DNA of 64,000 nt from Chryseobacterium arachidis (GCF_900129245.1 NZ_FQUT01000010.1:1-64000), one strand, 5' to 3'; shown: positions 33,453 to 41,713, counted from the stretch's first letter. A program made the numbers and translations. The notes: generated by a model not told the origin, from the sequence alone.

Positions 33453-34811
33453 TTAAACCGTCATTCCAATCTCAATTCCTTTGATTTTTCGGTAAAGGTC
33501 GGTTGCGTAATTATCGGTCATTCCGGAAACGAAATCGATCACGCCCAAAACCTTTTGATAATCGGTTCCTTCATCGTAAACGAACTGTTTGGGTAATAAT
33601 TTTAATGCTTTTGTATCGTAGGATTTTCTGCTTTCTTTAGACTTTAAAATCGACGGAATAAAATGATCTAATAATTCATACATAACATTGTAGCCCGCAT
33701 TTTCAATTTCAACAACAGCTTTATGATTGTAGATTTTCTCGATTGAGAAAGATTCTATATCCTGCAAAGCGCTGTTTTCGGATTTATAAATATCAAGAAG
33801 TCCTTTTTCCAGATTTCCTTCAAGGATTGTATTAAAGTTATTTTTATAAAGCTCAACAGATTTATTAATTAAAGCATTAATTACCTTCGCTCTTAAATAT
33901 GAAATTTGTTCGTTTTCATTTCCTATAGAATTTAATTTCCTTTCTACTCGTTCTACATCATCCGTTTCAGATTTTACCAGTTCGAAAAATAGATTTTTAC
34001 AATCCGCTGTCGAAACAATGCCCAATCGATGTGCATCTTCCATATCAATAATATTATAACAAATATCATCGGCAGCTTCAACAAGCCAAACAAACGGATG
34101 TCTTTTGAAAATATGAGGCTCTTCACTTTCTGAAATTAATTGCGTGCCTTTTGCAATTTCCAGGAAAATATCCTTTTCATTTTGAAAAAAACCAAACTTT
34201 TTCCTGTGAATAATTCCTTTCTTTTTCGCAATCGCTTCACAAGGATATTTTGCAATGCTTGCCAATGTTGAAAATGTCAGCTGAATTCCCCCCGCATCTT
34301 TCCCTTGCTGCTGCTGAGCCAAAACCCTGATGGCGTTGGCATTTCCTTCAAAATTGACCAGATCCGCCCATTCTTTTTCGTTGAATTTCGGCTTTAATTC
34401 CGATTCATTTCTTTCAAAATAACTTGCGATCGCATCTTCTCCCGAATGTCCGAAAGCGGGATTTCCAACGTCATGACACAGACAGGCCGCCGCGATTACA
34501 TTTCCTAAATTATGAAGATAAAAACTTTTAGCATCTTCCGTGAGATCATTTTTAAATTCATCATGAATAAACTCACCCATCACACTTCCCAAACTTCTTC
34601 CGACAGAGGAAACTTCCAACGAATGCGTCAGACGATTATGTACAAAAACGCTTCCGGGAAGCGGAAAAACCTGCGTTTTATTCTGCAGTCTCCGAAAAGC
34701 CGATGAAAAAATAATTCTGTCAAAATCTCTCTGAAAATCCGTTCTTGAAGCCTTTGTATGTGGATTGTTTCCTGTACGCTGATTGGTGAAAATCTCGTTT
34801 AAGTTCATCAT
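33453..34811 (-). CDS. dgt: dGTPase (deoxyguanosinetriphosphate triphosphohydrolase)
   Basis: A 452-residue HD-domain enzyme that cleaves dGTP (and related dNTPs) to nucleoside and triphosphate. The N-terminal segment 'FSSAFRRLQNKTQVFPLPG' and the metal ligands in 'NRLTHSLEVSSVGRSLG' and 'ACLCHDVGNPAFGHSGEDAI' are all present, and 'FVWLVEAADDICYNIIDMED' supplies the last Asp. Length matches the Bacteroidetes form. It is transcribed alone, divergent from the membrane-anchored gene at 34968. Confidence 0.93.
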   Translation of the reverse strand: MMNLNEIFTNQRTGNNPHTKASRTDFQRDFDRIIFSSAFRRLQNKTQVFPLPGSVFVHNRLTHSLEVSSVGRSLGSVMGEFIHDEFKNDLTEDAKSFYLHNLGNVIAAACLCHDVGNPAFGHSGEDAIASYFERNESELKPKFNEKEWADLVNFEGNANAIRVLAQQQQGKDAGGIQLTFSTLASIAKYPCEAIAKKKGIIHRKKFGFFQNEKDIFLEIAKGTQLISESEEPHIFKRHPFVWLVEAADDICYNIIDMEDAHRLGIVSTADCKNLFFELVKSETDDVERVERKLNSIGNENEQISYLRAKVINALINKSVELYKNNFNTILEGNLEKGLLDIYKSENSALQDIESFSIEKIYNHKAVVEIENAGYNVMYELLDHFIPSILKSKESRKSYDTKALKLLPKQFVYDEGTDYQKVLGVIDFVSGMTDNYATDLYRKIKGIEIGMTV

Positions 34812-34967
34812 TTTTCAAAATTACTCCAAATTTTATTTTTTATGAACTAATCGGATGATTTTTTGTAAAAAACTCGTATTTACAACTTTTATTTTCCGTA
34901 AAAACACCCGAAATTTTGAGTAAATTTCAACTTAACTTTGAGATAACTAACAACCAAGACCGAAATC

Positions 34968-35510
34968 ATGCCTGAATTTTTACAACAAATCCTGGGAAAC
35001 ACGATTGTCACAGCTTTTTTTACAGCAATCATCGCGTACTATTTTCACAAAAGAACGGAACGATACAATTCTATAATCAAAAGAGAGTTCGAAACTTTAT
35101 CGAAAAAAGACAACTCTTATTTCGAATGGCGAAAAAATACTGTTGAATTATTGGGACAGGTTTATATTCATCTGAATCGATTAAAGCTTGCTTTTCAAAA
35201 CAAATATTCTAAAATAAAGGATTATGATCAGTTTTATGAAGATGAAATTATCCTGAAATCCAATCAGCATATCAGAAATTTATTGATTAATAACGGTCAT
35301 TTCTTACCACCTAAATTATTAGACGAAGCCACAAAACTGATTGAACATTTTGATATTTGGTTAACAAAGTATAATCAAATCCGAATTTTGAATAAGGACG
35401 ACAGTTTGAAACAAATTTATGTAGGTCCGGACGGTTTTCGCTTTCCAGAAAATGCGGAGAAAATGTTTAAGGAAAAGTATATTGAAATGTTTAATGAATT
35501 GCACAAATAA
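34968..35510 (+). CDS. Membrane-anchored hypothetical protein
   Basis: 180 residues with one N-terminal helix ('GNTIVTAFFTAIIAYYFHKR') and a basic, helical cytoplasmic part ('YIHLNRLKLAFQNKYSKIKD'). I recognise no domain. A box TAACTTTG at 34933-34940 fits the -7 consensus and would give a leader of about 20 bases. The next gene begins 36 bases downstream in the same direction. Function unknown. Confidence 0.6.
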   Translation: MPEFLQQILGNTIVTAFFTAIIAYYFHKRTERYNSIIKREFETLSKKDNSYFEWRKNTVELLGQVYIHLNRLKLAFQNKYSKIKDYDQFYEDEIILKSNQHIRNLLINNGHFLPPKLLDEATKLIEHFDIWLTKYNQIRILNKDDSLKQIYVGPDGFRFPENAEKMFKEKYIEMFNELHK

Positions 35511-35546
35511 AAAATTTATCTATATTATTGTTCTAAATTTTAATCG

Positions 35547-36608
35547 ATGAAAAAATTATTTTTGTTACTGTTCCCGGTTTGTTTGTTTTCTCAAGAAAAC
35601 TGTTTTGATGACGGACAAAAACATTATCGATCCGGAATGGGTTTATTAGATATTAAAGATACATTGGAATCTATTTTATTTAATAATCCTAAACATGTAA
35701 AGTTTAAAGAAAATAAGAACAATACGAGCTATGAAAAAGATGAAATGTATGATTTTGGTGACTCCGCTTCACCAACTATTTCTATTGAAAAACAGACAGA
35801 AAATAAGAAAATAACTGAAAAATTTAGTTCTTTTTTTAATAACCAGTTTAGCTATATTCAGTTTCAGAAAGAGAAAAATTCTTTATATGCTGTTGCACAA
35901 AGTTCATCTGGTTATTGGCTTTTGGAAATAAAAAATAAAAAGCCGAAAGCATATTATATTGGATTCAGCAAGAACACTTATATCAATCGAAATCAAAAAG
36001 AAAAATTTATACAAAATAATAAACTTTATTTGGATGGAAGTTTCCTTACTGTGAAATCAAAAATACGGTTTGCAGAAATGGAAGCCGTAAAAGATTATTT
36101 AACTTTTGAAGTTAATCTTGCTGATATAAAAAAAGATTCTGATAATGACGGATACAACGATTTTTTTGAAAAATTAATTTATTTGAATCCACAATCTAAA
36201 GATACCGATGGTGATGGAATTTCTGATTTTGACGATTTAAATCCTCTGCATAAATCTGAAAAAGGTAAATTTATAAGTCTTTACGAAGAAATTATTGATC
36301 TGGATGCAAGCATTTATTGCAATTCGGAAAATCATTATTCGTTTGAATTATACGATTCGGATTGCGAATATTTTCAAAAAGTGAATCCTCAGAAAAGAAG
36401 AGTTTTGATTCTCTCAGGAACTCAAGCATACCAACTTAACGATGATTATAGAAATCTATTGGGTACTTTTTATGGCAGAATAAAAAATGGATCCGATGAA
36501 AAAACATTTTATATCCCCTACTTTAAAAAATCAAGCGGTGGCAGAATAATTGCAGAATATAAAAATGGAAAATGGTCTATTTTTGAAGACCTGCAATTTA
36601 AAGTTTAA
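35547..36608 (+). CDS. Exported hypothetical protein with thrombospondin type 3-like calcium repeats
   Basis: 353 residues with signal peptide 'MKKLFLLLFPVCLFSQE'. In the middle is the Asp-rich pair 'DSDNDGYNDFFEKL' and 'DTDGDGISDFDDLNPL', the TSP3-type calcium-binding repeat (DxDxDGxxD) common in Bacteroidota exported proteins. The rest is unlike any family I know. It is probably periplasmic or surface-exposed; no T9SS sorting domain is present. It ends 3 bases before the Nei-like gene. Confidence 0.65.
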   Translation: MKKLFLLLFPVCLFSQENCFDDGQKHYRSGMGLLDIKDTLESILFNNPKHVKFKENKNNTSYEKDEMYDFGDSASPTISIEKQTENKKITEKFSSFFNNQFSYIQFQKEKNSLYAVAQSSSGYWLLEIKNKKPKAYYIGFSKNTYINRNQKEKFIQNNKLYLDGSFLTVKSKIRFAEMEAVKDYLTFEVNLADIKKDSDNDGYNDFFEKLIYLNPQSKDTDGDGISDFDDLNPLHKSEKGKFISLYEEIIDLDASIYCNSENHYSFELYDSDCEYFQKVNPQKRRVLILSGTQAYQLNDDYRNLLGTFYGRIKNGSDEKTFYIPYFKKSSGGRIIAEYKNGKWSIFEDLQFKV

Positions 36609-36611
36609 AAC

Positions 36612-37346
36612 ATGCCCGAAGGTCCTACTATTGTTCTGATGAAAGAAGATCTGCAAAAATTTGCAGGTAAAAAAGTGCTTGAAGTAAAGGGGAATTCCAT
36701 TATGGAAACTTCCGGAATTAAAAATCATATTTTACGGGAAATCAAAACTTTCGGGAAGCAGACTTTCCTTATTTTTGATAAGGCGAATATCAGGATTCAT
36801 TTATTGATGTTCGGTTCTTACAGTTTGTACGAAAAAAGAGATCAGGAAAATAATCTCCGGTTAGGTTTAAAATTCGAAAACGGCGGAATGTATTTCTATA
36901 CCTGCAATGTAAAACTCGTAAAGGATGAATTTTTATCACAAATCGATTGGGAAGCCGACGTGATGAGTGATAATTGGAATCCTAAAAGAGCCGAGGAAAA
37001 GTTAAAATCAAATCCTAAAATGATGGTTTGTGATGCCCTTATGGATCAGAATATCTTTTCAGGAGTTGGCAATATTATTAAGAACGAGGCATTATTCAGA
37101 ATTGGTGTACATCCCGAAAGTCTGATTGAAAATTTACCTTCAAAAAAATTAAAAGAATTAATTGCAGAAGCCCGAAATTACAGTTTCGATTTCAAAAAGT
37201 GGAAAAAAGCGAACGTTCTGAAAAAGAATTTTCAGGTATACCATCAGGAAAACTGCCCGAAATGTGGTGCAGAAATCATTAAAAAAGATACCGGCTCCGG
37301 AAAACGAACAAGTTTTTTCTGTGAGAATGATCAGAAATTATATTAA
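36612..37346 (+). CDS. Fpg/Nei-family DNA glycosylase
   Basis: 244 residues beginning 'MPEGPTIVLMKEDLQKF': Pro after Met is the Schiff-base nucleophile and Glu the partner residue of the family. 'CDALMDQNIFSGVGNIIKNE' is the helix-two-turn-helix signature. The C-terminal zinc finger starts 'CPKCGAEIIKKDTGSGKR' but finishes 'FFCENDQKLY', so the fourth Cys of the usual C-x2-C is an Asp. Nei-like (oxidised pyrimidine) activity is more likely than Fpg, from the PEGP start and length. Confidence 0.85.
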   Translation: MPEGPTIVLMKEDLQKFAGKKVLEVKGNSIMETSGIKNHILREIKTFGKQTFLIFDKANIRIHLLMFGSYSLYEKRDQENNLRLGLKFENGGMYFYTCNVKLVKDEFLSQIDWEADVMSDNWNPKRAEEKLKSNPKMMVCDALMDQNIFSGVGNIIKNEALFRIGVHPESLIENLPSKKLKELIAEARNYSFDFKKWKKANVLKKNFQVYHQENCPKCGAEIIKKDTGSGKRTSFFCENDQKLY

Positions 37347-37401
37347 TTTTTAAACTTAAAGGATCCGGAGTTATTGCTAAAAGAGTCAGCTTTCACCATA
37401 G

Positions 37402-37724
37402 TTTGAAAACAATATTATATACAGCGCTAAGTTCTATTATTTCTTAAAAAAACCAGACCTTCAGAAATCACATCTTTTAGGCTGTTACCAGAACTTCATT
37501 CAACTTTATAATGGATATCCCTCAATATTCAAAAAAGCATTAACTGCAATTTCGAAAAATGCGGATATCAGATCAATACCCTGCGCCCCAATAGTCAAAA
37601 GTCAGTCTATAAAGTAGTTAAAAAACATTTCTTTGACCATATCTACCGTAATAACAGCCTTTATATCTACAAAAATAAAGGGCAATCAATTCACTTCGGG
37701 ATGAGTAATAATAAATATTGTTAA
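37402..37724 (+). pseudogene. Possible frameshifted remnant of a small gene
   Basis: Two overlapping frames look protein-like. The first gives 'FENNIIYSAKFYYFLKKPD' and 'QNFIQLYNGYPSIFKKAL'; after a frame change the second gives 'SVYKVVKKHFFDHIYRNNS' and 'YIYKNKGQSIHFGMSNNKY' before a stop at 37722. Neither has a good start and I know no family for them. The remaining intergenic DNA to 37984 is very AT-rich without features. Confidence 0.25.
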
Positions 37725-37984
37725 CATAATATTTTTTTTAATCCTAAAAATTAAGGCATCATATTGTCCCAAAAGATGTTATTATGTATTGCATTTTTTC
37801 TTTTTTGGATTATTAAATTGTAAATACAAAATATGAAAACATTGAAGGATTAATAATTTTTTAAAGATAACACAATAAAACCTATTATATTTTTTTGATT
37901 TTATATTAAATTAATGTAAACAAAATTTATACAAATCTTAAACACAACCACCTTAAAACACTGATATACATCATAATTATTTGT

Positions 37985-38015
37985 TTTGGCACATCATTTG
38001 AAAGTTGTAATATTG
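37985..38015 (+). promoter_or_regulatory. Bacteroidota-type promoter of the 26-residue peptide gene
   Basis: TTTG (37985-37988), a 19-base spacer, then TAATATTG (38008-38015), one base off the TAnnTTTG consensus. Predicted transcription start is about 38020, giving a leader of about 45 bases to the ATG at 38065. Confidence 0.6.
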
Positions 38016-38064
38016 CAAATGTAAAATTGATAATAAAAAGTCAAATAATTAAAAATATATCAAA

Positions 38065-38145
38065 ATGATCACTTACATCGGAATTGCAACATGTTTAGTA
38101 GTATTCGCTTCTTACTTCGTTACAGCTAAGAGAGAAGGGAACTAG
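38065..38145 (+). CDS. 26-residue single-helix membrane peptide
   Basis: ATG at 38065 opens a frame of 26 codons: 'MITYIGIATCLVVFASYFV' followed by TAKREGN and a TAG at 38143. The first 19 residues form one membrane helix, and the tail is positively charged, giving an N-out/C-in orientation by the positive-inside rule. It has its own good promoter, 50 bases upstream of the ATG, and a structured non-coding stretch plus terminator downstream, in a 1.16-kb region without other genes. It may be a membrane regulatory peptide or type I toxin-like peptide; the function is unknown. Confidence 0.55.
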   Translation: MITYIGIATCLVVFASYFVTAKREGN

Positions 38146-38195
38146 TTTATCCGGATATGCTGGACATATTTTCAGCTTTCGGAATCGCGCACTCT

Positions 38196-38267
38196 TGTTT
38201 ATGTTTTCAATCCTAAGATTGATGCTCTTTTACTCACAACGGGTAAAAGGGCGAAAAAACATAAGCA
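38196..38267 (+). ncRNA. Predicted three-way-junction RNA element
   Basis: The stretch folds as a closed multiloop: closing stem TGTTTATGTTTT (38196-38207) with AAAACATAAGCA (38256-38267; one G-T pair), enclosing hairpins CAATC-ctaa-GATTG (38208-38221) and CTTTTAC...GTAAAAG (38227-38249). A terminator follows at 38301-38340. It would be the 3' part of the transcript that carries the 26-residue peptide, or a separate small RNA. No known RNA family comes to mind. Confidence 0.4.
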
Positions 38268-38300
38268 ATATTTTAATCAGACAATTTTAATTTTTATAAT

Positions 38301-38340
38301 AGCCGATAGAGTCGAACATATTCTGTGTTCGGCTTTTTTT
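38301..38340 (+). terminator. Terminator of the small-peptide/RNA transcript
   Basis: CGAACA (38313-38318) pairs with TGTTCG (38326-38331); AGCCGA (38301-38306) can alternatively pair with TCGGCT (38329-38334). Seven or more T follow directly. The two stems share bases, so they are mutually exclusive. Confidence 0.7.
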
Positions 38341-38450
38341 ATAATCTTCCTACAAGTCCCTTCTACAAGCGGTTTTCCTGAAAAATACGTTTTATTTATT
38401 ATTTTTAATTAACGTTAAAAAAATGTTAAAAATTTCTATTTAATTATTTT

Positions 38451-38474
38451 AGTTAGGAATACTAACTATGTTTG
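38451..38474 (+). promoter_or_regulatory. Operator and -7 box of the thioredoxin-like gene
   Basis: AGTTAGgaataCTAACT (38451-38467) is a perfect 6+6 bp palindrome abutting the -7 box TATGTTTG (38467-38474). A protein bound here would block RNA polymerase. A near-identical site occurs at 38764-38779 ahead of the next gene. The MarR gene at 39093 is the obvious candidate repressor. Confidence 0.6.
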
Positions 38475-38511
38475 CATCAGAAAAAATAAGTTTAACATAA
38501 AATTTACAACA

Positions 38512-38745
38512 ATGAAAAAATCAGTTTTTTATCATGCGGGATGTCCGGTATGTGTAAGTGCAGAACACGACATTATTAGCTTAATCGGACAGGATAACGT
38601 AGAAATCGTTCATCTTGGTGACAATAAGGAAAGAATTGAAGAAGCAGATAAAGCGGGCGTAAAATCTGTTCCGGCTTTGGTTACTCCTAACGGAAATGTT
38701 CTACACATTAACTTTGGTGCTTCTATGAAAGAAGTAAAAAGTTAA
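38512..38745 (+). CDS. Small thioredoxin-like protein with CPVC motif
   Basis: A 77-residue single-domain redox protein: 'SVFYHAGCPVCVSAEHDII' carries the active-site CxxC, and 'AGVKSVPALVTPNGNVLHI' the cis-Pro loop (SVPAL). It is shorter than thioredoxin and closer to glutaredoxin-like minimal folds. The cytosolic gene has its own promoter with an AGTTAG-CTAACT operator and is followed 84 bases later by the DUF2024 gene under a second copy of the operator. It probably reduces a specific partner under MarR control. Confidence 0.8.
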   Translation: MKKSVFYHAGCPVCVSAEHDIISLIGQDNVEIVHLGDNKERIEEADKAGVKSVPALVTPNGNVLHINFGASMKEVKS

Positions 38746-38751
38746 AAAAAA

Positions 38752-38790
38752 TTTGCTTCACATAGTTAGGACTACTACCTTTGTGAAGCA
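38752..38790 (+). promoter_or_regulatory. Promoter and operator of the DUF2024-marR genes
   Basis: TTTG (38752-38755), a 20-base spacer and TACCTTTG (38776-38783) form a full Bacteroidota promoter. The spacer contains AGTTAGgactaCTACC (38764-38779), the second copy of the MarR-type operator with one arm mismatch. A 9-bp inverted repeat, TGCTTCACA (38754-38762) and TGTGAAGCA (38782-38790), encloses the operator. Confidence 0.6.
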
Positions 38791-38829
38791 TTTTATTCTT
38801 AAGAAAAACAAAAAATTAAAACATATAAA

Positions 38830-39093
38830 ATGCAAGTAGCAGTTTGGGACACCTATGTAACTAAAAAAGACGGATCAGTAATGCACTTTGATATTATTGC
38901 TCCAAAAGATATTACCGCAACGGACGTAATCTACAGTTACGGAAAAGATTATTTAAAAGAAAAAGATCAGGAAGGCCAGGAACTTTCTTCTAAAGAGTGC
39001 AGTTTTTGCCACATAGAAACCGTTCTGCCACAATGGGAAGCTGAAATTAATGAAAAGGGCTACACCATTATAGAAATGGAAAATTGTAATTGA
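38830..39093 (+). CDS. DUF2024-family protein
   Basis: An 87-residue protein starting 'MQVAVWDTYVTKKDGSVMHF', the DUF2024 signature, and containing 'SSKECSFCHIETVLPQWE' with a CxxCH motif that may bind metal or form a disulphide. DUF2024 is uncharacterised. Its stop codon overlaps the marR start (TGATG), so the two proteins are translationally coupled. The promoter carries a copy of the shared operator. The context with a thioredoxin-like protein and a Cys-rich regulator suggests thiol or metal stress. Confidence 0.8.
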   Translation: MQVAVWDTYVTKKDGSVMHFDIIAPKDITATDVIYSYGKDYLKEKDQEGQELSSKECSFCHIETVLPQWEAEINEKGYTIIEMENCN

Positions 39094-39704
39094 TGAACGA
39101 ATCAGATTTTAATTTAAAGCATCAAAACCAGAACACGGAAAGCAAAATTGTGGCTTCTTTAGAAAGGATTTCACAGGCTTTCCGTGTTTTGCTTTGGCAG
39201 GAAAGTAAAGAACACGCTTTAAGCCCTATTCAGGTACAGGTATTAATTTTTCTTCTGAATCACAGCGACGAAAAAAGAAAAGTAAGTTATCTGGCAGATG
39301 AATTCAACATGACGAAAGCCACGATCAGCGAAACCGTAAAATCTCTGGAACAAAAAAATCTGATTACCAAAGAATATGAACCCCACGACACCAGAAGCTA
39401 CATCATCCATCTCACCCAAAAAGGAAAGGAAACTGCTGATAAAACCTCTTATTTCACTAAAGAAATAACAGCTCCTATCCAAAAACTTGATGAAAAAAGT
39501 AAAGAAGATATGCTTCAGAATCTTTTTGATATTATCCATTATTTAAACAGAACGGGCGTCATCACAATTCAGCGGATGTGTACTACCTGTGCTTATTTCA
39601 GACCTTCTGCGGAAGGAAAAGAACCAGTATGTGGGCTTCTGGAAAAAGTGCTCTATTCCGAAGACCTGAGAATCGACTGTCCTGAACATCAAATGAAAGC
39701 CTAA
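39093..39704 (+). CDS. MarR-family regulator with C-terminal Cys cluster
   Basis: 203 residues from the ATG at 39093; a TTG just before it is less likely because ATG overlaps the upstream stop. The winged helix has 'VSYLADEFNMTKATISETVK' and 'LEQKNLITKEYEPHDTRSYI' (recognition helix and wing). The C-terminal extension 'QRMCTTCAYFRPSAEGKEPV' plus later 'CGLLEKV' and 'DCPEH' holds four or five Cys able to bind metal or sense oxidants, beyond the usual MarR length of about 150. It probably represses the two upstream promoters through AGTTAG-CTAACT sites. Confidence 0.85.
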   Translation: MNESDFNLKHQNQNTESKIVASLERISQAFRVLLWQESKEHALSPIQVQVLIFLLNHSDEKRKVSYLADEFNMTKATISETVKSLEQKNLITKEYEPHDTRSYIIHLTQKGKETADKTSYFTKEITAPIQKLDEKSKEDMLQNLFDIIHYLNRTGVITIQRMCTTCAYFRPSAEGKEPVCGLLEKVLYSEDLRIDCPEHQMKA

Positions 39705-39720
39705 TTAAAAAGTAAAAATA

Positions 39721-40440
39721 ATGAATCTGTACAACCTTATTATTCAGGATAAAGAAGAAGTGACGCTGAATGATATATTCCTTGAACCTCATAATAAGGT
39801 ACAGCTGACACAGCTCATTAAGGAAAATACCTATTCTAAAGAACTGCAGGAATACGGACTTCCGGTAAATAATAAAATACTGCTCCAGGGAAGTTCCGGG
39901 TGTGGAAAAACCATGACTGCAAAAGCCATTGCCAATGCTTTGGGCAAAAATATTATCATCCTGAACTTAAGCAATATCGTTTCCTCAAGAATTGGAGAAA
40001 CCTCACAAAATATCAAAATGATTTTCGATAAGGCAGCGCGTGAAAGATCCGTTCTTTTTCTTGATGAACTCGACCAGATCGGGAAAGCGAGAGGCAGCGA
40101 CGACAAGGATGTGGGCGAAATGAGACGATTGGTAAATACTTTGATCCAGCTGATTGATTATTATCCTGAAAATGCACTTTTACTGTGTGCGACAAACCAT
40201 CCCGAAATCATTGATACAGCTTTGATCCGACGTTTTCAGTTGAAAATAAATTATGGGATGCCTTCCAAGGAATTTTTGGATAGTTTCTATGATAGCTTAC
40301 TTTCGAAATTCCCTGAAGATCTCAGACAAATCGACAGAAAATATCATGTTTCTTTTGCTGAAGCGAAAGATCACACATTTACGATTGTAAAAGGAAATTT
40401 AATTAAAAAATTAGAAAATCAACACCTAATCCAATTATGA
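39721..40440 (+). CDS. Small AAA-family ATPase
   Basis: A 239-residue single AAA module: Walker A 'LLQGSSGCGKTMTAKAIANA', Walker B 'SVLFLDELDQIGKARG' and sensor/arginine finger region 'LLLCATNHPEIIDTALIRRF'. The ISRE/FtsH-type pore is not followed by any protease domain, so it is a stand-alone ATPase. It overlaps the PLP-binding gene by 4 bases and lies 16 bases after marR. A remodelling role in the same stress response is possible; substrate unknown. Confidence 0.8.
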   Translation: MNLYNLIIQDKEEVTLNDIFLEPHNKVQLTQLIKENTYSKELQEYGLPVNNKILLQGSSGCGKTMTAKAIANALGKNIIILNLSNIVSSRIGETSQNIKMIFDKAARERSVLFLDELDQIGKARGSDDKDVGEMRRLVNTLIQLIDYYPENALLLCATNHPEIIDTALIRRFQLKINYGMPSKEFLDSFYDSLLSKFPEDLRQIDRKYHVSFAEAKDHTFTIVKGNLIKKLENQHLIQL

Positions 40441-41177
40441 AAGAAGATATCCTTCACAATCTTGAGATCATCAATCAAAGAATAAAAAATGCCTGTGAAA
40501 AGTCGGGTCGGGATGTTAATGATGTGAAGTTATTGCTGGCAACCAAAACCGTTTCTCCTGACAGAATTAAAATTGCTCTGGAAAACGGACAAACATTAAT
40601 TGCCGAAAACAAGGTGCAGGAACTCAAAGATAAGTTTGACGATTTGAAAGATATTCCACATGAAAATCATTTTATCGGACATTTGCAGACCAACAAAATC
40701 AAAGATATTTTAAAATATGATGTGCGTTGTGTTCAGTCACTTGACCGCCTGGATCTCGCCGAAAAATTACACCAAAGGCTTTTATCAGAAGGAAAAACAA
40801 TTGATGTTTTAATTCAGGTAAACACTTCCAATGAAGAAAGTAAGTTTGGAATTCATCCTGATTTTGCGATTGATTTAGTGAAAAAGGCAGCTGAATTTGA
40901 AACATTAAAAATCAAAGGATTAATGACAATTGGCTTGTTCAGTGCAGAAACCGAAAAAGTAAGAGCATGTTTTAAAATTCTTAAAAACTTACAGCAAGAA
41001 ATTATCCAACAAAACATCCCGAATGTCGGAATGAAAGAGCTTTCGATGGGAATGAGCGGTGATCTGGAAACAGCAATTGAAGAAGGAGCTACGATTGTAA
41101 GAGTGGGAACAGCTGTTTTTGGCGCGAGAAATTATCCTGATTCTTATTATTGGGACGAAACCGGGAAAAATTCTTAA
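40437..41177 (+). CDS. YggS/PLPBP-family PLP-homeostasis protein
   Basis: A 246-residue TIM-barrel protein. 'VKLLLATKTVSPDRIKIALE' contains the PLP-binding Lys, 'ENHFIGHLQTNKIKDIL' and 'ELSMGMSGDLETAIEEGATI' are the family signatures, with 'VRVGTAVFGAR' at the end. Members control free pyridoxal 5'-phosphate and amino-acid balance without clear catalysis. It overlaps the AAA gene by 4 bases and ends before a 17-bp terminator hairpin. Confidence 0.9.
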   Translation: MKEDILHNLEIINQRIKNACEKSGRDVNDVKLLLATKTVSPDRIKIALENGQTLIAENKVQELKDKFDDLKDIPHENHFIGHLQTNKIKDILKYDVRCVQSLDRLDLAEKLHQRLLSEGKTIDVLIQVNTSNEESKFGIHPDFAIDLVKKAAEFETLKIKGLMTIGLFSAETEKVRACFKILKNLQQEIIQQNIPNVGMKELSMGMSGDLETAIEEGATIVRVGTAVFGARNYPDSYYWDETGKNS

Positions 41178-41192
41178 TAAAACCTTTCAAAA

Positions 41193-41230
41193 TCTGTTTA
41201 AATTTTATTGCTGAATAAAATTTAAACAGA
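41193..41230. terminator. Terminator hairpin after the PLPBP gene
   Basis: TCTGTTTAAATTTTATT (41193-41209) and its exact complement (41214-41230) with a 4-base loop: a 17-bp A/T-rich perfect stem between two convergent genes. Confidence 0.7.
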
Positions 41231-41254
41231 CTCCAAAACTGTAAAGCTTAAAAA

Positions 41255-41713
41255 TTAGCGCAAAAGAGACCAGACTGCAACACCAATACCCGCATAAGCA
41301 ACGATAGTAATAATATCAGCAATGGGTTGGGAAAAACGTTTTTCCGCAATCCTTTCTGCATTGATCTGGTTTTTATGGAATTTCAGAATTTTCTTAGGAT
41401 TATGAACAGGATGTGCCACCAGACTGTCACTTTCCCAACGGTCAACTATCACTTTATAGGACCTACCCTCCACATCAATTTTAACATTTTTATTAGCGGT
41501 AAGCTTTTCCTGAATATTGATCGGAGGAGCAGCCTGCTGTGGGTTTGTATTTTGTAATTCCATCGCTTGTGGAGCAGTATTGTTCACAACTGCTGCTTTT
41601 TTTTGAGATCCCTGCTTATTGTCGGTTTCCGGATTCACCTGCTTTTTAACCTGATAGGTATAGCAGCTCACAAGAGAAAATGATATGATGATGAGATAAA
41701 GGTTCTTTCGCAT
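41255..41713 (-). CDS. Hypothetical lipoprotein
   Basis: 152 residues. Signal helix 'MRKNLYLIIISFSLVSC' with lipobox LVSC, so probably lipid-anchored. A disordered Gln/Asn/Pro-rich linker follows, then 'KNVKIDVEGRSYKVIVDRWE' (a small beta domain), and a C-terminal membrane segment ('IADIITIVAYAGIGVAVWSL'). No family recognised. It is transcribed alone towards the convergent PLPBP gene. Confidence 0.65.
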   Translation of the reverse strand: MRKNLYLIIISFSLVSCYTYQVKKQVNPETDNKQGSQKKAAVVNNTAPQAMELQNTNPQQAAPPINIQEKLTANKNVKIDVEGRSYKVIVDRWESDSLVAHPVHNPKKILKFHKNQINAERIAEKRFSQPIADIITIVAYAGIGVAVWSLLR

